The notes beneath the pieces were generated by a model. That model saw only the letters and a program-made list of their open reading frames with translations, did no database searches and had not been told where the DNA came from. The position numbers were made by a program, and so were the translations under genes. A stretch of 7,248 bases of DNA from Acidimicrobiia bacterium. GTDB lineage: Bacteria > Actinomycetota > Acidimicrobiia > Acidimicrobiales > Poriferisodalaceae. The stretch spans positions 1 to 7,248 of the forward strand of contig JALSTE010000756.1 in the NCBI GenBank assembly GCA_026983855.1, read 5' to 3'. Shown in pieces: positions 1-6,682 of this stretch (positions are counted from its first letter, which is position 1; every line of letters begins with the position of its first letter).

Positions 1-385
1 CGCACACCGACTCGAGGAAGTCGTAGACCTCCTCGTTGTCCCCGATGGCGGCCAGGAGGTCCCGGCGGCCCTCATCCCGGGCCTGGATCAGATGGTCGCA
101 GTGGGTCGTGGTCGGGACCGCCACCTCGTCGAGACCGGCGGTCATGAACTGCAGCCAGGCCATCTGGGCGGTGGCGTCCTGCATGGCGACCCGATCGGGG
201 CGGAGGTCGACGTAGCTGACCCCCCGGGCGAGTTCCTGGTCGGGGCGATCGAGGTGGTTGATGAGGATCTTCTCGGCCAGGGTCAGGGGACGTTCGAACC
301 TCTGGCGGGCCGCGGTCAGTCTCTGCTCCAGGGTGGCGTAGACCCCTTCGATGAGTTCGATCGGTGTGCTGGCGGCTACGGCCAT
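1..385 (-). CDS. acn: Aconitate hydratase, mitochondrial-type, N-terminal part (cut by window edge)
   Basis: Aconitase isomerises citrate to isocitrate through cis-aconitate with a [4Fe-4S] cluster, in the cytoplasm as part of the TCA cycle. Only the first 128 codons lie in the window, read leftward from ATG at 385; the reading frame is open to base 1. Visible family signatures are RPLTLAEKIL (residues 32-41), LRPDRVAMQDATAQMA (61-76) and THCDHLI (94-100). The DATAQMA and HCDHL segments belong to the substrate and active-site region of domain 1. The match is to the mitochondrial ACO2-like branch (eukaryotic type, also found in some bacteria) rather than the longer AcnA/IRP1 branch. The cluster cysteines would lie beyond the window. 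The start is supported by AGGAG at 392-396, seven bases from the ATG. The gene is divergent from a GntR-type regulator, so control by that regulator is possible but unproven. Identification is from recalled family sequence, not a search. Confidence 0.93.
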   Translation of the reverse strand, partial: MAVAASTPIELIEGVYATLEQRLTAARQRFERPLTLAEKILINHLDRPDQELARGVSYVDLRPDRVAMQDATAQMAWLQFMTAGLDEVAVPTTTHCDHLIQARDEGRRDLLAAIGDNEEVYDFLESVC

Positions 386-439
386 GGTGATCTCCTGTCG
401 AGGCTCGGGTCGGGGCGCTGGTCCCGGGTGTCCGTATAT

Positions 440-471
440 GGTGACACCTGACCGGCCCGTGGGGTGACCCC
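440..471. repeat. Two GGTGAC palindromes in the acn promoter region
   Basis: GGTGACACC (440-448, arms GGTG/CACC around a central A) and GGGGTGACCCC (461-471, arms GGGGT/ACCCC around a central G) both contain GGTGAC. The GGTGAC copies begin 23 bp apart, roughly two helical turns. The first abuts the possible acn -10 element; the second lies near where a -35 would sit. They could be paired operator half-sites, but short palindromes arise easily in GC-rich DNA. Confidence 0.3.
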
Positions 472-501
472 GGCGGATCCGGTCGTGATCATCGTGTTCA
501 C

Positions 502-532
502 TTGCCAACCATAGGGAATGTACAAGTAAAGT
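502..532 (+). promoter_or_regulatory. Candidate gntR promoter (TTGCCA / TAAAGT)
   Basis: TTGCCA at 502-507 differs from the consensus -35 at one position, and TAAAGT at 527-532 fits the TANNNT pattern of actinobacterial -10 boxes. The 19-bp spacer is longer than the usual 17-18. Transcription would begin near 539-540, ten bases before the small ORF at 550. The -10 lies between and partly within the two GTACAAGTA repeats. Confidence 0.4.
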
Positions 533-539
533 ACAAGTA
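519..539. repeat. GTACAAGTA direct repeat, probable operator
   Basis: GTACAAGTA occurs exactly at 520-528 and again at 531-539, an 11-bp period that puts both copies on one face of the helix. The same stretch also reads as an inverted repeat: TGTAC (519-523) and GTACA (531-535) around seven bases. An ACTTG at 500-504 is the inverted form of the CAAGT core. GntR/HutC proteins bind short dyads of this size, and the position over the likely gntR -10 suggests autorepression. The repeats are seen directly; the binding protein is inferred. Confidence 0.5.
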
Positions 540-549
540 GGCGAGGTCG

Positions 550-600
550 ATGGCTCCGATGGGGACCGTACCGACCCCAGCCACGGACCCCACGAGGTGA
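550..600 (+). CDS. Possible 16-residue leader peptide upstream of gntR
   Basis: ATG at 550 opens a 16-codon frame (MAPMGTVPTPATDPTR) ending with TGA at 598-600. GAGG lies just upstream (543-546), only three bases from the ATG, a weak ribosome site. The stop codon lies inside the gntR Shine-Dalgarno sequence and two bases before its ATG, so ribosomes finishing it would be delivered to the gntR start. I recognise no homologue, and the composition (four Pro, four Thr) says nothing specific. It could be a coupling leader or a chance ORF. Confidence 0.25.
   Translation: MAPMGTVPTPATDPTR
594..600 (+). promoter_or_regulatory. gntR ribosome binding site that decides its start
   Basis: GAGGTGA matches seven consecutive bases of the sequence complementary to the 16S rRNA 3' end. 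It stands five bases (counted from GAGG) before ATG 603. An in-frame GTG at 597 would lie inside this element and has no ribosome site of its own, so ATG 603 is preferred. Confidence 0.6.
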
Positions 601-602
601 GA

Positions 603-1343
603 ATGGCCCGGACGATCAGATACCGCCAGATAGCCACGGATCTGGCTCTCAGGCTCGAGGGGGACTCGATACCACCCGGCGGGTTGCTGCCCAGCGAGGC
701 CGAACTCGGTCGTGAGTACGGGGTCAGCCGGGTCACGGTACGCCGGGCCCTGGAGTCCCTCCGGGAGGAGGGACTGGTCGCGTCCCGTCAGGGATTCGGG
801 TGGTTCCGGGCGGCGGAGCCGGTGCGTCAGACCCTGGCCCGCCTGGGGACCATCGAGGACCAGTTGGAGGCCTCGGGGCTGACCTCCGAGCGCCGGGTGC
901 TGGGTTTCGCCTTCGTCCCGCCGGAGGGGGTGGTGGCCGAGATCCTCGGAGGAGATCAGGTCCTGGAGGTCAGGAGGTTGCACCTGGCCGATTCGCGACC
1001 CTTCGGCCTGGTGACGGTGTGGTGCCCGGCCGACCTGGGGAGGGACATCTCCCGGGCCGATGTCGAGAGGCACTCCTTCGTCGACCTGCTCGACCTCTCC
1101 TTCGGAGGCGCCACCCAGACCATTGGCGCATCCCTGGCGGGTGCCACCGACGCCGCACTCCTCGGGGTGGCGGAGACCTCACCGGTGCTCTGGGCCCGCC
1201 GCGTGACCCGGGACTCGGGAGGCCGGCCCGTACTGGTGGCCGAGCACGTGTTCGCCGCCCACCTCACCGAGTTCGTGGTGGAGCTGGAGGGTGAGAGCGG
1301 CTCGAGCGTCCCCATGGGGCTCCGCCTGGTTGAGAACGGGTGA
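603..1343 (+). CDS. GntR family (HutC subfamily) transcriptional regulator
   Basis: This 246-residue protein is a ligand-responsive DNA-binding regulator. Residues 5-69 form the GntR winged helix: LPSEAELGREYGVSRVTVRRAL (29-50, shown in part) is the classical helix-turn-helix, and GLVASRQGFGWF (57-68) is the wing. After a short linker, residues from about 78 to 240 show the UTRA effector domain typical of the HutC subfamily: a paired-strand core (VLEVRRLHLADSRPFGL) and the late strand pattern around PVLWARRVTRDSGGRPVLVAE. Family members usually bind sugars, amino acids or related small molecules; the ligand cannot be read from the sequence. ATG 603 was chosen over GTG 597 because of the Shine-Dalgarno GAGGTGA. 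The gene is divergent from acn and convergent with the nitroreductase gene 19 bp downstream. The repeats over its likely promoter suggest autoregulation; control of acn or the nitroreductase is inference. Confidence 0.93.
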   Translation: MARTIRYRQIATDLALRLEGDSIPPGGLLPSEAELGREYGVSRVTVRRALESLREEGLVASRQGFGWFRAAEPVRQTLARLGTIEDQLEASGLTSERRVLGFAFVPPEGVVAEILGGDQVLEVRRLHLADSRPFGLVTVWCPADLGRDISRADVERHSFVDLLDLSFGGATQTIGASLAGATDAALLGVAETSPVLWARRVTRDSGGRPVLVAEHVFAAHLTEFVVELEGESGSSVPMGLRLVENG

Positions 1344-1362
1344 GGCCCTCGGCCCCCGGTGA

Positions 1363-2013
1363 TCAGTACCGACCGAAGGTCTCGAAGCTGGCGACACTCT
1401 CCAGCGCCAGCCGGGGAGCGGGACGGAAGTCGGTGCCCCGGGTGTAGGCGATCGGGAACAGTCCCCCCTGGGTCCAACGATCGTCGTCGATCCCCAGCAG
1501 CTCCGCCGCCTCGGAGGCCTGGGCCAGGTGGAGGGTGGTCCAGGCGGTTCCCAGGCCCCTCTCGCGGGCCGCCAGCATGAAACTCCACACCGCGGGCAGC
1601 AGCGACCCCCAGGCCCCGGCCTGCACCGCGGGGTTGGCCCGACTGAGATCGGCCTCGATCATGGGGATCATCATCCAGGGCACCTCGTGGAAGTGGCGAC
1701 GCAGGTGGGTGGCGGAGTCGATGACCCGGCCCATCCGCTCCCCCCGGGTGTCGCCCTCGGCGTAGCTGGGGCGGGCCGCCCCCGCGTACACGTCGAAATT
1801 CCGGCCGTAGATGTCGGCCAGGGCCCTCTTCTTCTCCGGATCGGAGATGAACAGAAAGTGCCATCCCTGGCTGTTGGAACCACTGGGCGCCTGCAGGGCC
1901 AATTCGAGACACTCCTCGATCAGGGCCCGGGGCACGGGTCGCTCCAGATCCAGGCGTTTGCGCACCGCCCGGGTCGTGGTGAGTACCTCGTCGACGCTGA
2001 GTCCCAATGTCAT
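1363..2013 (-). CDS. Nitroreductase family protein (FMN-dependent NAD(P)H oxidoreductase)
   Basis: A 216-residue cytoplasmic flavoprotein of the nitroreductase fold. Family members bind FMN as homodimers and pass electrons from NAD(P)H to nitro compounds, quinones, flavins or enone-like substrates. Visible FMN-site features are the basic N-terminal motif TTRAVRKRL (13-21), APSGSNSQGWHF (42-53) and GLGTAWTTLH (153-162). The middle section (70-115) carries the variable insertion that usually sets substrate choice. Length is normal for the family. ATG 2013 is preferred because it follows AAGGGGG at a proper distance; a TTG 33 bases upstream is also in frame but lacks support. The gene lies 106 bp downstream of gltB on the same strand, and I see no strong terminator between them, so co-transcription is possible. 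Its stop faces that of gntR across 19 bp. The physiological substrate cannot be assigned. Confidence 0.92.
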   Translation of the reverse strand: MTLGLSVDEVLTTTRAVRKRLDLERPVPRALIEECLELALQAPSGSNSQGWHFLFISDPEKKRALADIYGRNFDVYAGAARPSYAEGDTRGERMGRVIDSATHLRRHFHEVPWMMIPMIEADLSRANPAVQAGAWGSLLPAVWSFMLAARERGLGTAWTTLHLAQASEAAELLGIDDDRWTQGGLFPIAYTRGTDFRPAPRLALESVASFETFGRY

Positions 2014-2119
2014 CCCGTCCCCCTTGACTGTCGTCGGATCCGCCAACCTAGGCGAACGTTTCCAGGGGGTGCGAGTTGGGGGATGGGGCCGGACGGGGTT
2101 CGGGCGGTACGGGGGCCGC

Positions 2120-5100
2120 TCAGTCCAGAACGGAGACCCGGTCGGCGGTCTGGCGGCGTATGCGGGCGGCGGTGGAGCGGGGCACGATGTGCCACATCCG
2201 CGAGAGCGTCCGCTCCCAGTCGGCCAGGAGGTCGCGGGTCCGGGGGGAGCCGGTCAGCTCGTGATGGCGCTCGACCAGCCACAGGAGTTCCTCCACATCC
2301 TCGGAGTGGGGTCGCATGGCCTCGATGAGATCGGTGTTGAGTCGGGCCAGCACGCCCTCCCCGGGGGCCTCGTGGACGAACGCCTCACCCCCGGTCATGC
2401 CGGCGCCGAAGTTGTAGCCCACCGAGCCCAGGACGACCACCGTGCCCCCGGTCATGTACTCACAGCAATGGTCGCCGACCCCCTCGACCACGGCGACCGC
2501 GCCGGAGTTGCGGACCGCGAACCTCTCCCCGGCGGTACCGGCCACGAACAGGTCCCCGCCGGTCGCCCCGTAGAGACAGGTGTTGCCGATGAGGGCCGGG
2601 GGTTCCCCCGAACGCCATCCGGCGTCATCGGAGGGAGGGGTCACCGAGATTCGGCCCCCCGCCATTCCCTTGCCGACGTAGTCGTTGGCGTCCCCGGTGA
2701 GGTGAAGCTCGATACCGGGGGCGATGAAGGCCCCGAAGCTCTGGCCGGCCGATCCGGTGAAGCGGGCCGTCACCGATCCACGGGCCGGACGGGCACCGAA
2801 CTCCAGGGCCACCGCACCACCGAGCGCGGCCCCCACCGCCCGGTCGGCGTTGGTGATCTCGTAGCTGAGCTCGATGTCGTCGCCCTCCCACAGGGAACGG
2901 AACGCATCGTCCCGGAGACGGTCCCCCAGGGCCGACCGCGGATCCTGTTGGGGAACCCGGGCGGCGAAGGACCGGGGGCCGTCGGACGGCGGTGTGGTCA
3001 ATGCCGTGAGATCCAGACTGTCGATCCGGGGATCACCGGTCGACCTTCGGGTCAGCAGCTCGGTCCGGCCGACCGCCTCTCCCAGGGACCTCAGGCCGAG
3101 CCCGGCGAGCAGCCCCCGGACCTCCTCGGCCAGGAACATGAAGTAGGCCGCCACCCCCTCCGGTGTGCCGCTGAAGTTCGCCCTCAGGTGAGGACGCTGG
3201 GTGGCCACCCCCGGCTTGCACGTGTCGCGGTGACAGGCCCTCAGCATGATGCACCCCTCGGCGATCATGGCCACGGTGCCGAAGGAGTACTCGTCGGCGC
3301 CCAGGAGGGCGGCGATCATGACGTGGCGGCCGGTCATGAATCCACCGTCGACCCTCAGGCGGACCCGGTCCCTCAGTTGGTTCTCCACCAGTTGGGCCTG
3401 GGTCTGGGCCAGTCCCAGCTCCCAGGCCATGCCGGCGTGCTTGATCGAGGAGAGGGGACTGGCTCCCGTCCCGCCGTTGTGACCGGATATGTGGACCACG
3501 TCGGCCAGGCACTTCACCACCCCGGCGGCGATGGTGCCGACCCCGTCCTCGGCCACCAGCTTCACCGAGACCTGGGCCCCGTTGACCTGCTTGAGGTCGT
3601 AGACCAACTGGGCCAGGTCCTCGATGGAGTAGATGTCGTGGTGGGGCGGGGGACTGATCAGGGTCACCCCGGGCTGGGTGTAGCGGAGGCGGGCGATCTC
3701 CTCACTCACCTTGTGGCCCGGGAGCTGGCCGCCCTCGCCGGGCTTGGAGCCCTGGGCCATCTTGATGTTCAGTTCGTCGGCGTGGGCCAGGTACTGGGGG
3801 GTAACCCCGAAGCGTCCCGACGCCACCTGCTTGATCCGACTGTTCTTGTCGTCCCGACCCAGACCGCGGGTGGCGAACCTCTCGGGGGCCTCGCCCCCCT
3901 CCCCGCAGTTGGACAGGGCGCCGATCAGGTTCATGGCCCGGGTCAGGGTCTCGTGGGCCTCCCGACTGAGGGCCCCGTGGGACATGGCCCCGGTGCTGAA
4001 CCTCTTCACGATCTCCGTGGCCGGCTCGACCTCGTCGAGGGGTACCGGCGGGCCCACCGGCCTCATGTCCAGCAGATCGTTCAACTCGGTGGCCGGCCGT
4101 TCGTTGATCAACCGGGCGAACTCGGCGTACCGTCCGTCGTCCTCCCCGGCGATGGCCCTCTGCAGCAGGTGGGCGGCGGCCACCTCGGCCTCGGCCCTGG
4201 AGGCCCCCCGATCGGGTCGGGACGGAGCGGTGAGCGTCAACTGATTGAGGGAGCTCACGACGTCCTTGTTCTTGGCGTGGTACTCGCCCCGGGCCCGGAC
4301 CCGGTAGAACCCCGTGGTCCGGGGGGCGGCGGCCTCGTGGCGGGCGACGCAATCGCGTCCGAGTTCCCGCCACCCGAGGCCACCGACCTGATTGGCGCTC
4401 CCCCGGAAGCAGACGTCCACGACCTCGGCGTCCAGACCCAGGACCTCGAAGATCTGGGCGCCCCGGTAGGAATCCACGGTGCTGATGCCCATCTTGGAGA
4501 GGATCTTGAGCACCCCGGCCTCGACCGCGGCCTGGAAGCGGGCCTGGGCCTCGGGGCTGAGGAGGGTGGAGTCCTCGCCCTCGTCCACCGCGGCGGTGAC
4601 CGACTGGAGGGCGAGCCGGGGACAGATGGCGTCGGCGCCGTAGCCCAGCAGGCAGGCGAAGCCGTGCACGTCGCGGGTGTCGTCGGCGACGACGACGACA
4701 CCGGCCCGGGTCCGCAACTCGGCCGCTATCAGGGCGTGGTGCACGGCACCGGTGGCCAGCAGGCTGGGAACGGGCACCCGTTCGGTCGTCTCCTCTCCGT
4801 CGTCGAGTATCAGGAGGCCGGCTCCCCCCTCCACGGCGGTGACGGCCTCGGCGGCCAGCCGTCTCACCGCCATCTCCAGGCCGGCGTCCCCCTCGGCCAC
4901 GGGAAACGTCATGTCCAGGGTCACGCTGGGGAACGGGCAGGTGGCCTCATGGGTCAGCTCGGCCACGGCGGAGGGGTAGAGGAAGAAGGTGGGCAGCTCC
5001 AGGAGATTGGCGGCCTCCACCCCCTGGGAGAGAATGGGCCGACGGGGTCCCAACAGGGTGCGGAGGCTCATGACGAAGCCCTCGCGGATCGGGTCTATGG

Positions 5101-6550
5101 GCGGATTGGTGACCTGGGCGAACCTCTGTCGCAGGAAGTGGCTGACGGGACGGGGCCACTGGGCCATGGGGGGTAGGGGGGAGTCGTCGCCCATCGAGAA
5201 GGTGGGTTCCTTGGCGTCGGAGTACATGGGGCGGAGGATCATCGCCAGCTCGTCGCGGGTGTAGCCGTGCACGGCCTGGCGGTGCTCGAGGTCGAGGGGC
5301 ACCTCGAGTTCCGGCTCCCCGATCGACATGGGGATGAAACCGTCGGACGACCAGCGGGCGTAGGGACCGAGGGAGGCGACGTGGGCCTTGACCTCGTCCT
5401 CGAGCTGGATCCCACCTCCGGGAATCACGTGGATCATCTGACCGGGGCCGAGGCGCCCCCGGCGGACCTCACCCCGCCCGGTCACGTCCACCGCCCCCAC
5501 CTCCGAACAGCACACCACCAGGCCGTCCTCGCAGATCTCCCATCTCATGGGCCGGAGGCCGTTGCGGTCCAGGGAGGCGCCCACGGAGCGCCCGTCGGTG
5601 AATATCACCCCCGCCGGACCGTCCCAGGGCTCCATGAGGGCCGAGTGGTAGGCGAAGAATCCCCGTAGGTCGGGATCCATGTCGGGGAGGTTCTCCCAGG
5701 CATCGGGTATGAGCATGGCCATGGCGTGACGGGGATCGCGCCCGGCGTGGACCAGTAGCTCCAGGGCGGAGTCGAGCTTGGCCGAATCGGACTGACCGGG
5801 GTCGAACAGGGGGTGGAATAGATCCTCCGGTCCGAGCCCCGCGGCCTCCGAGCCCAGGATCGAGCGGGCGTTCATCCGGTTCTGGTTGCCCTCGATGGTG
5901 TTGATCTCCCCGTTGTGGCACAGCATGCGGAAGGGCTGGGCCCTCTCCCAGGTGGGGAGGGTGTTGGTGGAGAACCTCTGGTGGAAGACCACGAAGTCGG
6001 CCACCATGCGCTCATCGGACAGATCGGCGTAGAAGTCCCCGAGACGGTCGGCCGCGGCCAGAGCCTTGTAGACGATGGTCCGAAATGAGCACGAGACCGG
6101 GTACACGTGGTCGAATCCCCGGCTGATGCGGCGGCGCAGCCGGTAGGCCCGGATCTCGTCGGTGGGGTCTCCGGCACCGGTGAACAGCAGTTGAACCATT
6201 CCCGGTCGGCTGCGGGCGGCGATGGTCCCGAGCACGGAGTCGTCGGTCTCGGGAACCCGCCACCCGGCTGGTTGGAGACCCTCCTCCCGGGCGAGGGACT
6301 CCAACTCCCGGCGGGGCTCGGGTCCGCGGACGAAGAGGTTCGCCACCCCCACCCCCTCCCCGAAGATGGCGGTGGGGATCGGCAGGAGCAACCCGGCGCC
6401 GTCACCGGAGAGCGAGTCGGCGGCCACGGCCCCCCGGTGCTTCACGTTGGCGAGGCCGGCTATGGCCGTCTCGACCAGGGAGCGGGAGGCGATCCCACCG
6501 GCGTCGGCGACGAACCCGATTCCGCACGCGTCACGTTCGATCTGAGCCAA
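2120..6550 (-). CDS. gltB: Glutamate synthase (GOGAT), large subunit
   Basis: This enzyme makes two glutamates from glutamine and 2-oxoglutarate. The predicted protein has 1476 residues, normal for bacterial large subunits, with no frameshift. Cys9 (in DACGIGFVAD) is the glutaminase nucleophile of the type-2 amidotransferase domain (about 9-420), which also shows RFSTNT (192-197), HNGEINT (212-218) and LDRNGLRP (327-334). A central domain follows (about 450-740). The FMN synthase domain (about 770-1150) has AMSHGALS (855-862), KMAQGSKPGEGGQLPG (930-945) and HNGGTGASPLSS (1024-1035). The CX5CX4C ligands of the 3Fe-4S cluster are Cys1100, 1106 and 1111. The C-terminal beta-helix GXGXG domain spans about 1160-1430. 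Start: TTG 6550 follows AGGAG with nine bases between and leaves an eight-residue propeptide before Cys9. A GTG at 6787 is also in frame but the extra 79 codons look non-coding. gltD is not adjacent, so whether NAD(P)H via a distant GltD or ferredoxin supplies electrons is open. Confidence 0.97.
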   Translation of the reverse strand: MAQIERDACGIGFVADAGGIASRSLVETAIAGLANVKHRGAVAADSLSGDGAGLLLPIPTAIFGEGVGVANLFVRGPEPRRELESLAREEGLQPAGWRVPETDDSVLGTIAARSRPGMVQLLFTGAGDPTDEIRAYRLRRRISRGFDHVYPVSCSFRTIVYKALAAADRLGDFYADLSDERMVADFVVFHQRFSTNTLPTWERAQPFRMLCHNGEINTIEGNQNRMNARSILGSEAAGLGPEDLFHPLFDPGQSDSAKLDSALELLVHAGRDPRHAMAMLIPDAWENLPDMDPDLRGFFAYHSALMEPWDGPAGVIFTDGRSVGASLDRNGLRPMRWEICEDGLVVCCSEVGAVDVTGRGEVRRGRLGPGQMIHVIPGGGIQLEDEVKAHVASLGPYARWSSDGFIPMSIGEPELEVPLDLEHRQAVHGYTRDELAMILRPMYSDAKEPTFSMGDDSPLPPMAQWPRPVSHFLRQRFAQVTNPPIDPIREGFVMSLRTLLGPRRPILSQGVEAANLLELPTFFLYPSAVAELTHEATCPFPSVTLDMTFPVAEGDAGLEMAVRRLAAEAVTAVEGGAGLLILDDGEETTERVPVPSLLATGAVHHALIAAELRTRAGVVVVADDTRDVHGFACLLGYGADAICPRLALQSVTAAVDEGEDSTLLSPEAQARFQAAVEAGVLKILSKMGISTVDSYRGAQIFEVLGLDAEVVDVCFRGSANQVGGLGWRELGRDCVARHEAAAPRTTGFYRVRARGEYHAKNKDVVSSLNQLTLTAPSRPDRGASRAEAEVAAAHLLQRAIAGEDDGRYAEFARLINERPATELNDLLDMRPVGPPVPLDEVEPATEIVKRFSTGAMSHGALSREAHETLTRAMNLIGALSNCGEGGEAPERFATRGLGRDDKNSRIKQVASGRFGVTPQYLAHADELNIKMAQGSKPGEGGQLPGHKVSEEIARLRYTQPGVTLISPPPHHDIYSIEDLAQLVYDLKQVNGAQVSVKLVAEDGVGTIAAGVVKCLADVVHISGHNGGTGASPLSSIKHAGMAWELGLAQTQAQLVENQLRDRVRLRVDGGFMTGRHVMIAALLGADEYSFGTVAMIAEGCIMLRACHRDTCKPGVATQRPHLRANFSGTPEGVAAYFMFLAEEVRGLLAGLGLRSLGEAVGRTELLTRRSTGDPRIDSLDLTALTTPPSDGPRSFAARVPQQDPRSALGDRLRDDAFRSLWEGDDIELSYEITNADRAVGAALGGAVALEFGARPARGSVTARFTGSAGQSFGAFIAPGIELHLTGDANDYVGKGMAGGRISVTPPSDDAGWRSGEPPALIGNTCLYGATGGDLFVAGTAGERFAVRNSGAVAVVEGVGDHCCEYMTGGTVVVLGSVGYNFGAGMTGGEAFVHEAPGEGVLARLNTDLIEAMRPHSEDVEELLWLVERHHELTGSPRTRDLLADWERTLSRMWHIVPRSTAARIRRQTADRVSVLD

Positions 6551-6669
6551 GGCAGGCAACTCCTGTTTCGGTACCCGTATCGGTGCACCCGCACCAGGGG
6601 GTGACGTGGATTGGGGGCGAGTGGACTCCGGGGGCGCTTCGCCGTTGAAGTGGGCGTCGTTGCCTGCCT
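6550..6669. repeat. 11-bp perfect inverted repeat enclosing the gltB leader
   Basis: On the plus strand AGGCAGGCAAC lies at 6550-6560 and its exact reverse complement GTTGCCTGCCT at 6659-6669, with 98 bases between. In the leftward gltB transcript the 6659-6669 arm comes first. The second arm covers the end of the Shine-Dalgarno sequence, the whole spacer and the first base of the TTG start. One further G-U pair (6670 with 6549) could extend the helix. Confidence 0.75.
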
Positions 6670-6675
6670 CCCGGT
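6551..6675 (-). promoter_or_regulatory. Candidate structured leader RNA of gltB
   Basis: If transcription starts near 6675, the gltB mRNA has a leader of about 125 nt. A long helix (6659-6669 with 6550-6560) closes it, hiding part of the ribosome site and the start codon. Inside are two perfect small hairpins: GGCG/CGCC around three bases (6633-6643) and GGTGC/GCACC around four (6582-6595). A second helix, CACC/GGTG (6592-6603), uses four of the same bases as the latter, so the two exclude each other. Read in the gltB frame, the stretch uses codons that are rare in the genes here (ATA, CGA, AAA, GTA), which argues that it is not coding. I recognise no known riboswitch class in it. The pairings are visible in the sequence; a regulatory role is inferred. 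Confidence 0.42.
6560..6564 (-). promoter_or_regulatory. gltB ribosome binding site supporting the TTG start
   Basis: AGGAG, read leftward, ends nine bases before TTG 6550. It is the only good Shine-Dalgarno sequence near the conserved N-terminus, and there is no in-frame ATG or GTG within 50 codons upstream of Cys9. Its last G is also the first base of the downstream arm of the inverted repeat that spans the leader. Confidence 0.55.
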
Positions 6676-6682
6676 GGCCTCG

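Larger units (their letters stand above)
386..602. promoter_or_regulatory. Divergent acn / gntR control region
   Basis: This 217-bp stretch separates the two divergent start codons and is locally AT-richer than the genes. Leftward, toward acn, a CATATAC element at 434-440 could be a -10 box; no convincing -35 stands behind it. Two short GGTGAC-containing palindromes lie at 440-448 and 461-471. Rightward, toward gntR, TTGCCA (502-507) and TAAAGT (527-532) could serve as -35 and -10, with a somewhat long 19-bp spacer. The second is embedded in a GTACAAGTA direct repeat. A 16-codon ORF (550-600) follows just before gntR. Promoter assignments are by eye; the existence of a divergent control region follows from the gene layout. 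Confidence 0.6.

Noticed and set aside
92..451. Plus-strand open frame of 119 codons opposite acn
   Set aside because: The opposite strand encodes conserved aconitase motifs; this frame has none.
498..1073. Minus-strand open frame of 191 codons opposite gntR
   Set aside because: Covers the helix-turn-helix part of a clear GntR protein on the other strand and runs into the promoter region; no recognisable domain.
1344..1362. Bidirectional terminator between the convergent gntR and nitroreductase genes
   Set aside because: The 19-bp gap is GC-rich but contains no dyad longer than a few bases and no T tract; the nearby TGATCA is a common six-base palindrome.
956..1912. Minus-strand open frame of 318 codons bridging the gntR and nitroreductase region
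   Set aside because: Overlaps the real nitroreductase in a different frame and crosses the convergent gene junction; arginine, glycine and proline-rich shadow composition.
2014..2046. Upstream TTG start for the nitroreductase at 2046
   Set aside because: ATG 2013 has an AAGGGGG ribosome site at the right distance, and the 11 extra residues show no family similarity.
2041..2054. CGCC/GGCG hairpin between gltB and the nitroreductase gene as a terminator
   Set aside because: Only a 4-bp stem with a six-base loop and no following T tract; expected by chance at this base composition.
1528..2328. Plus-strand open frame of 266 codons over the nitroreductase gene and the gltB 3' end
   Set aside because: Antisense to a nitroreductase with intact FMN motifs; composition is typical of a GC shadow and no family motif is present.
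1811..5176. Plus-strand open frame of 1121 codons opposite gltB and the nitroreductase gene
   Set aside because: It lies antisense to two strongly supported genes, is rich in Gly, Pro, His and Gln as expected for a shadow of GC-biased codons, shows no domain I recognise, and runs across two genes and the gap between them.
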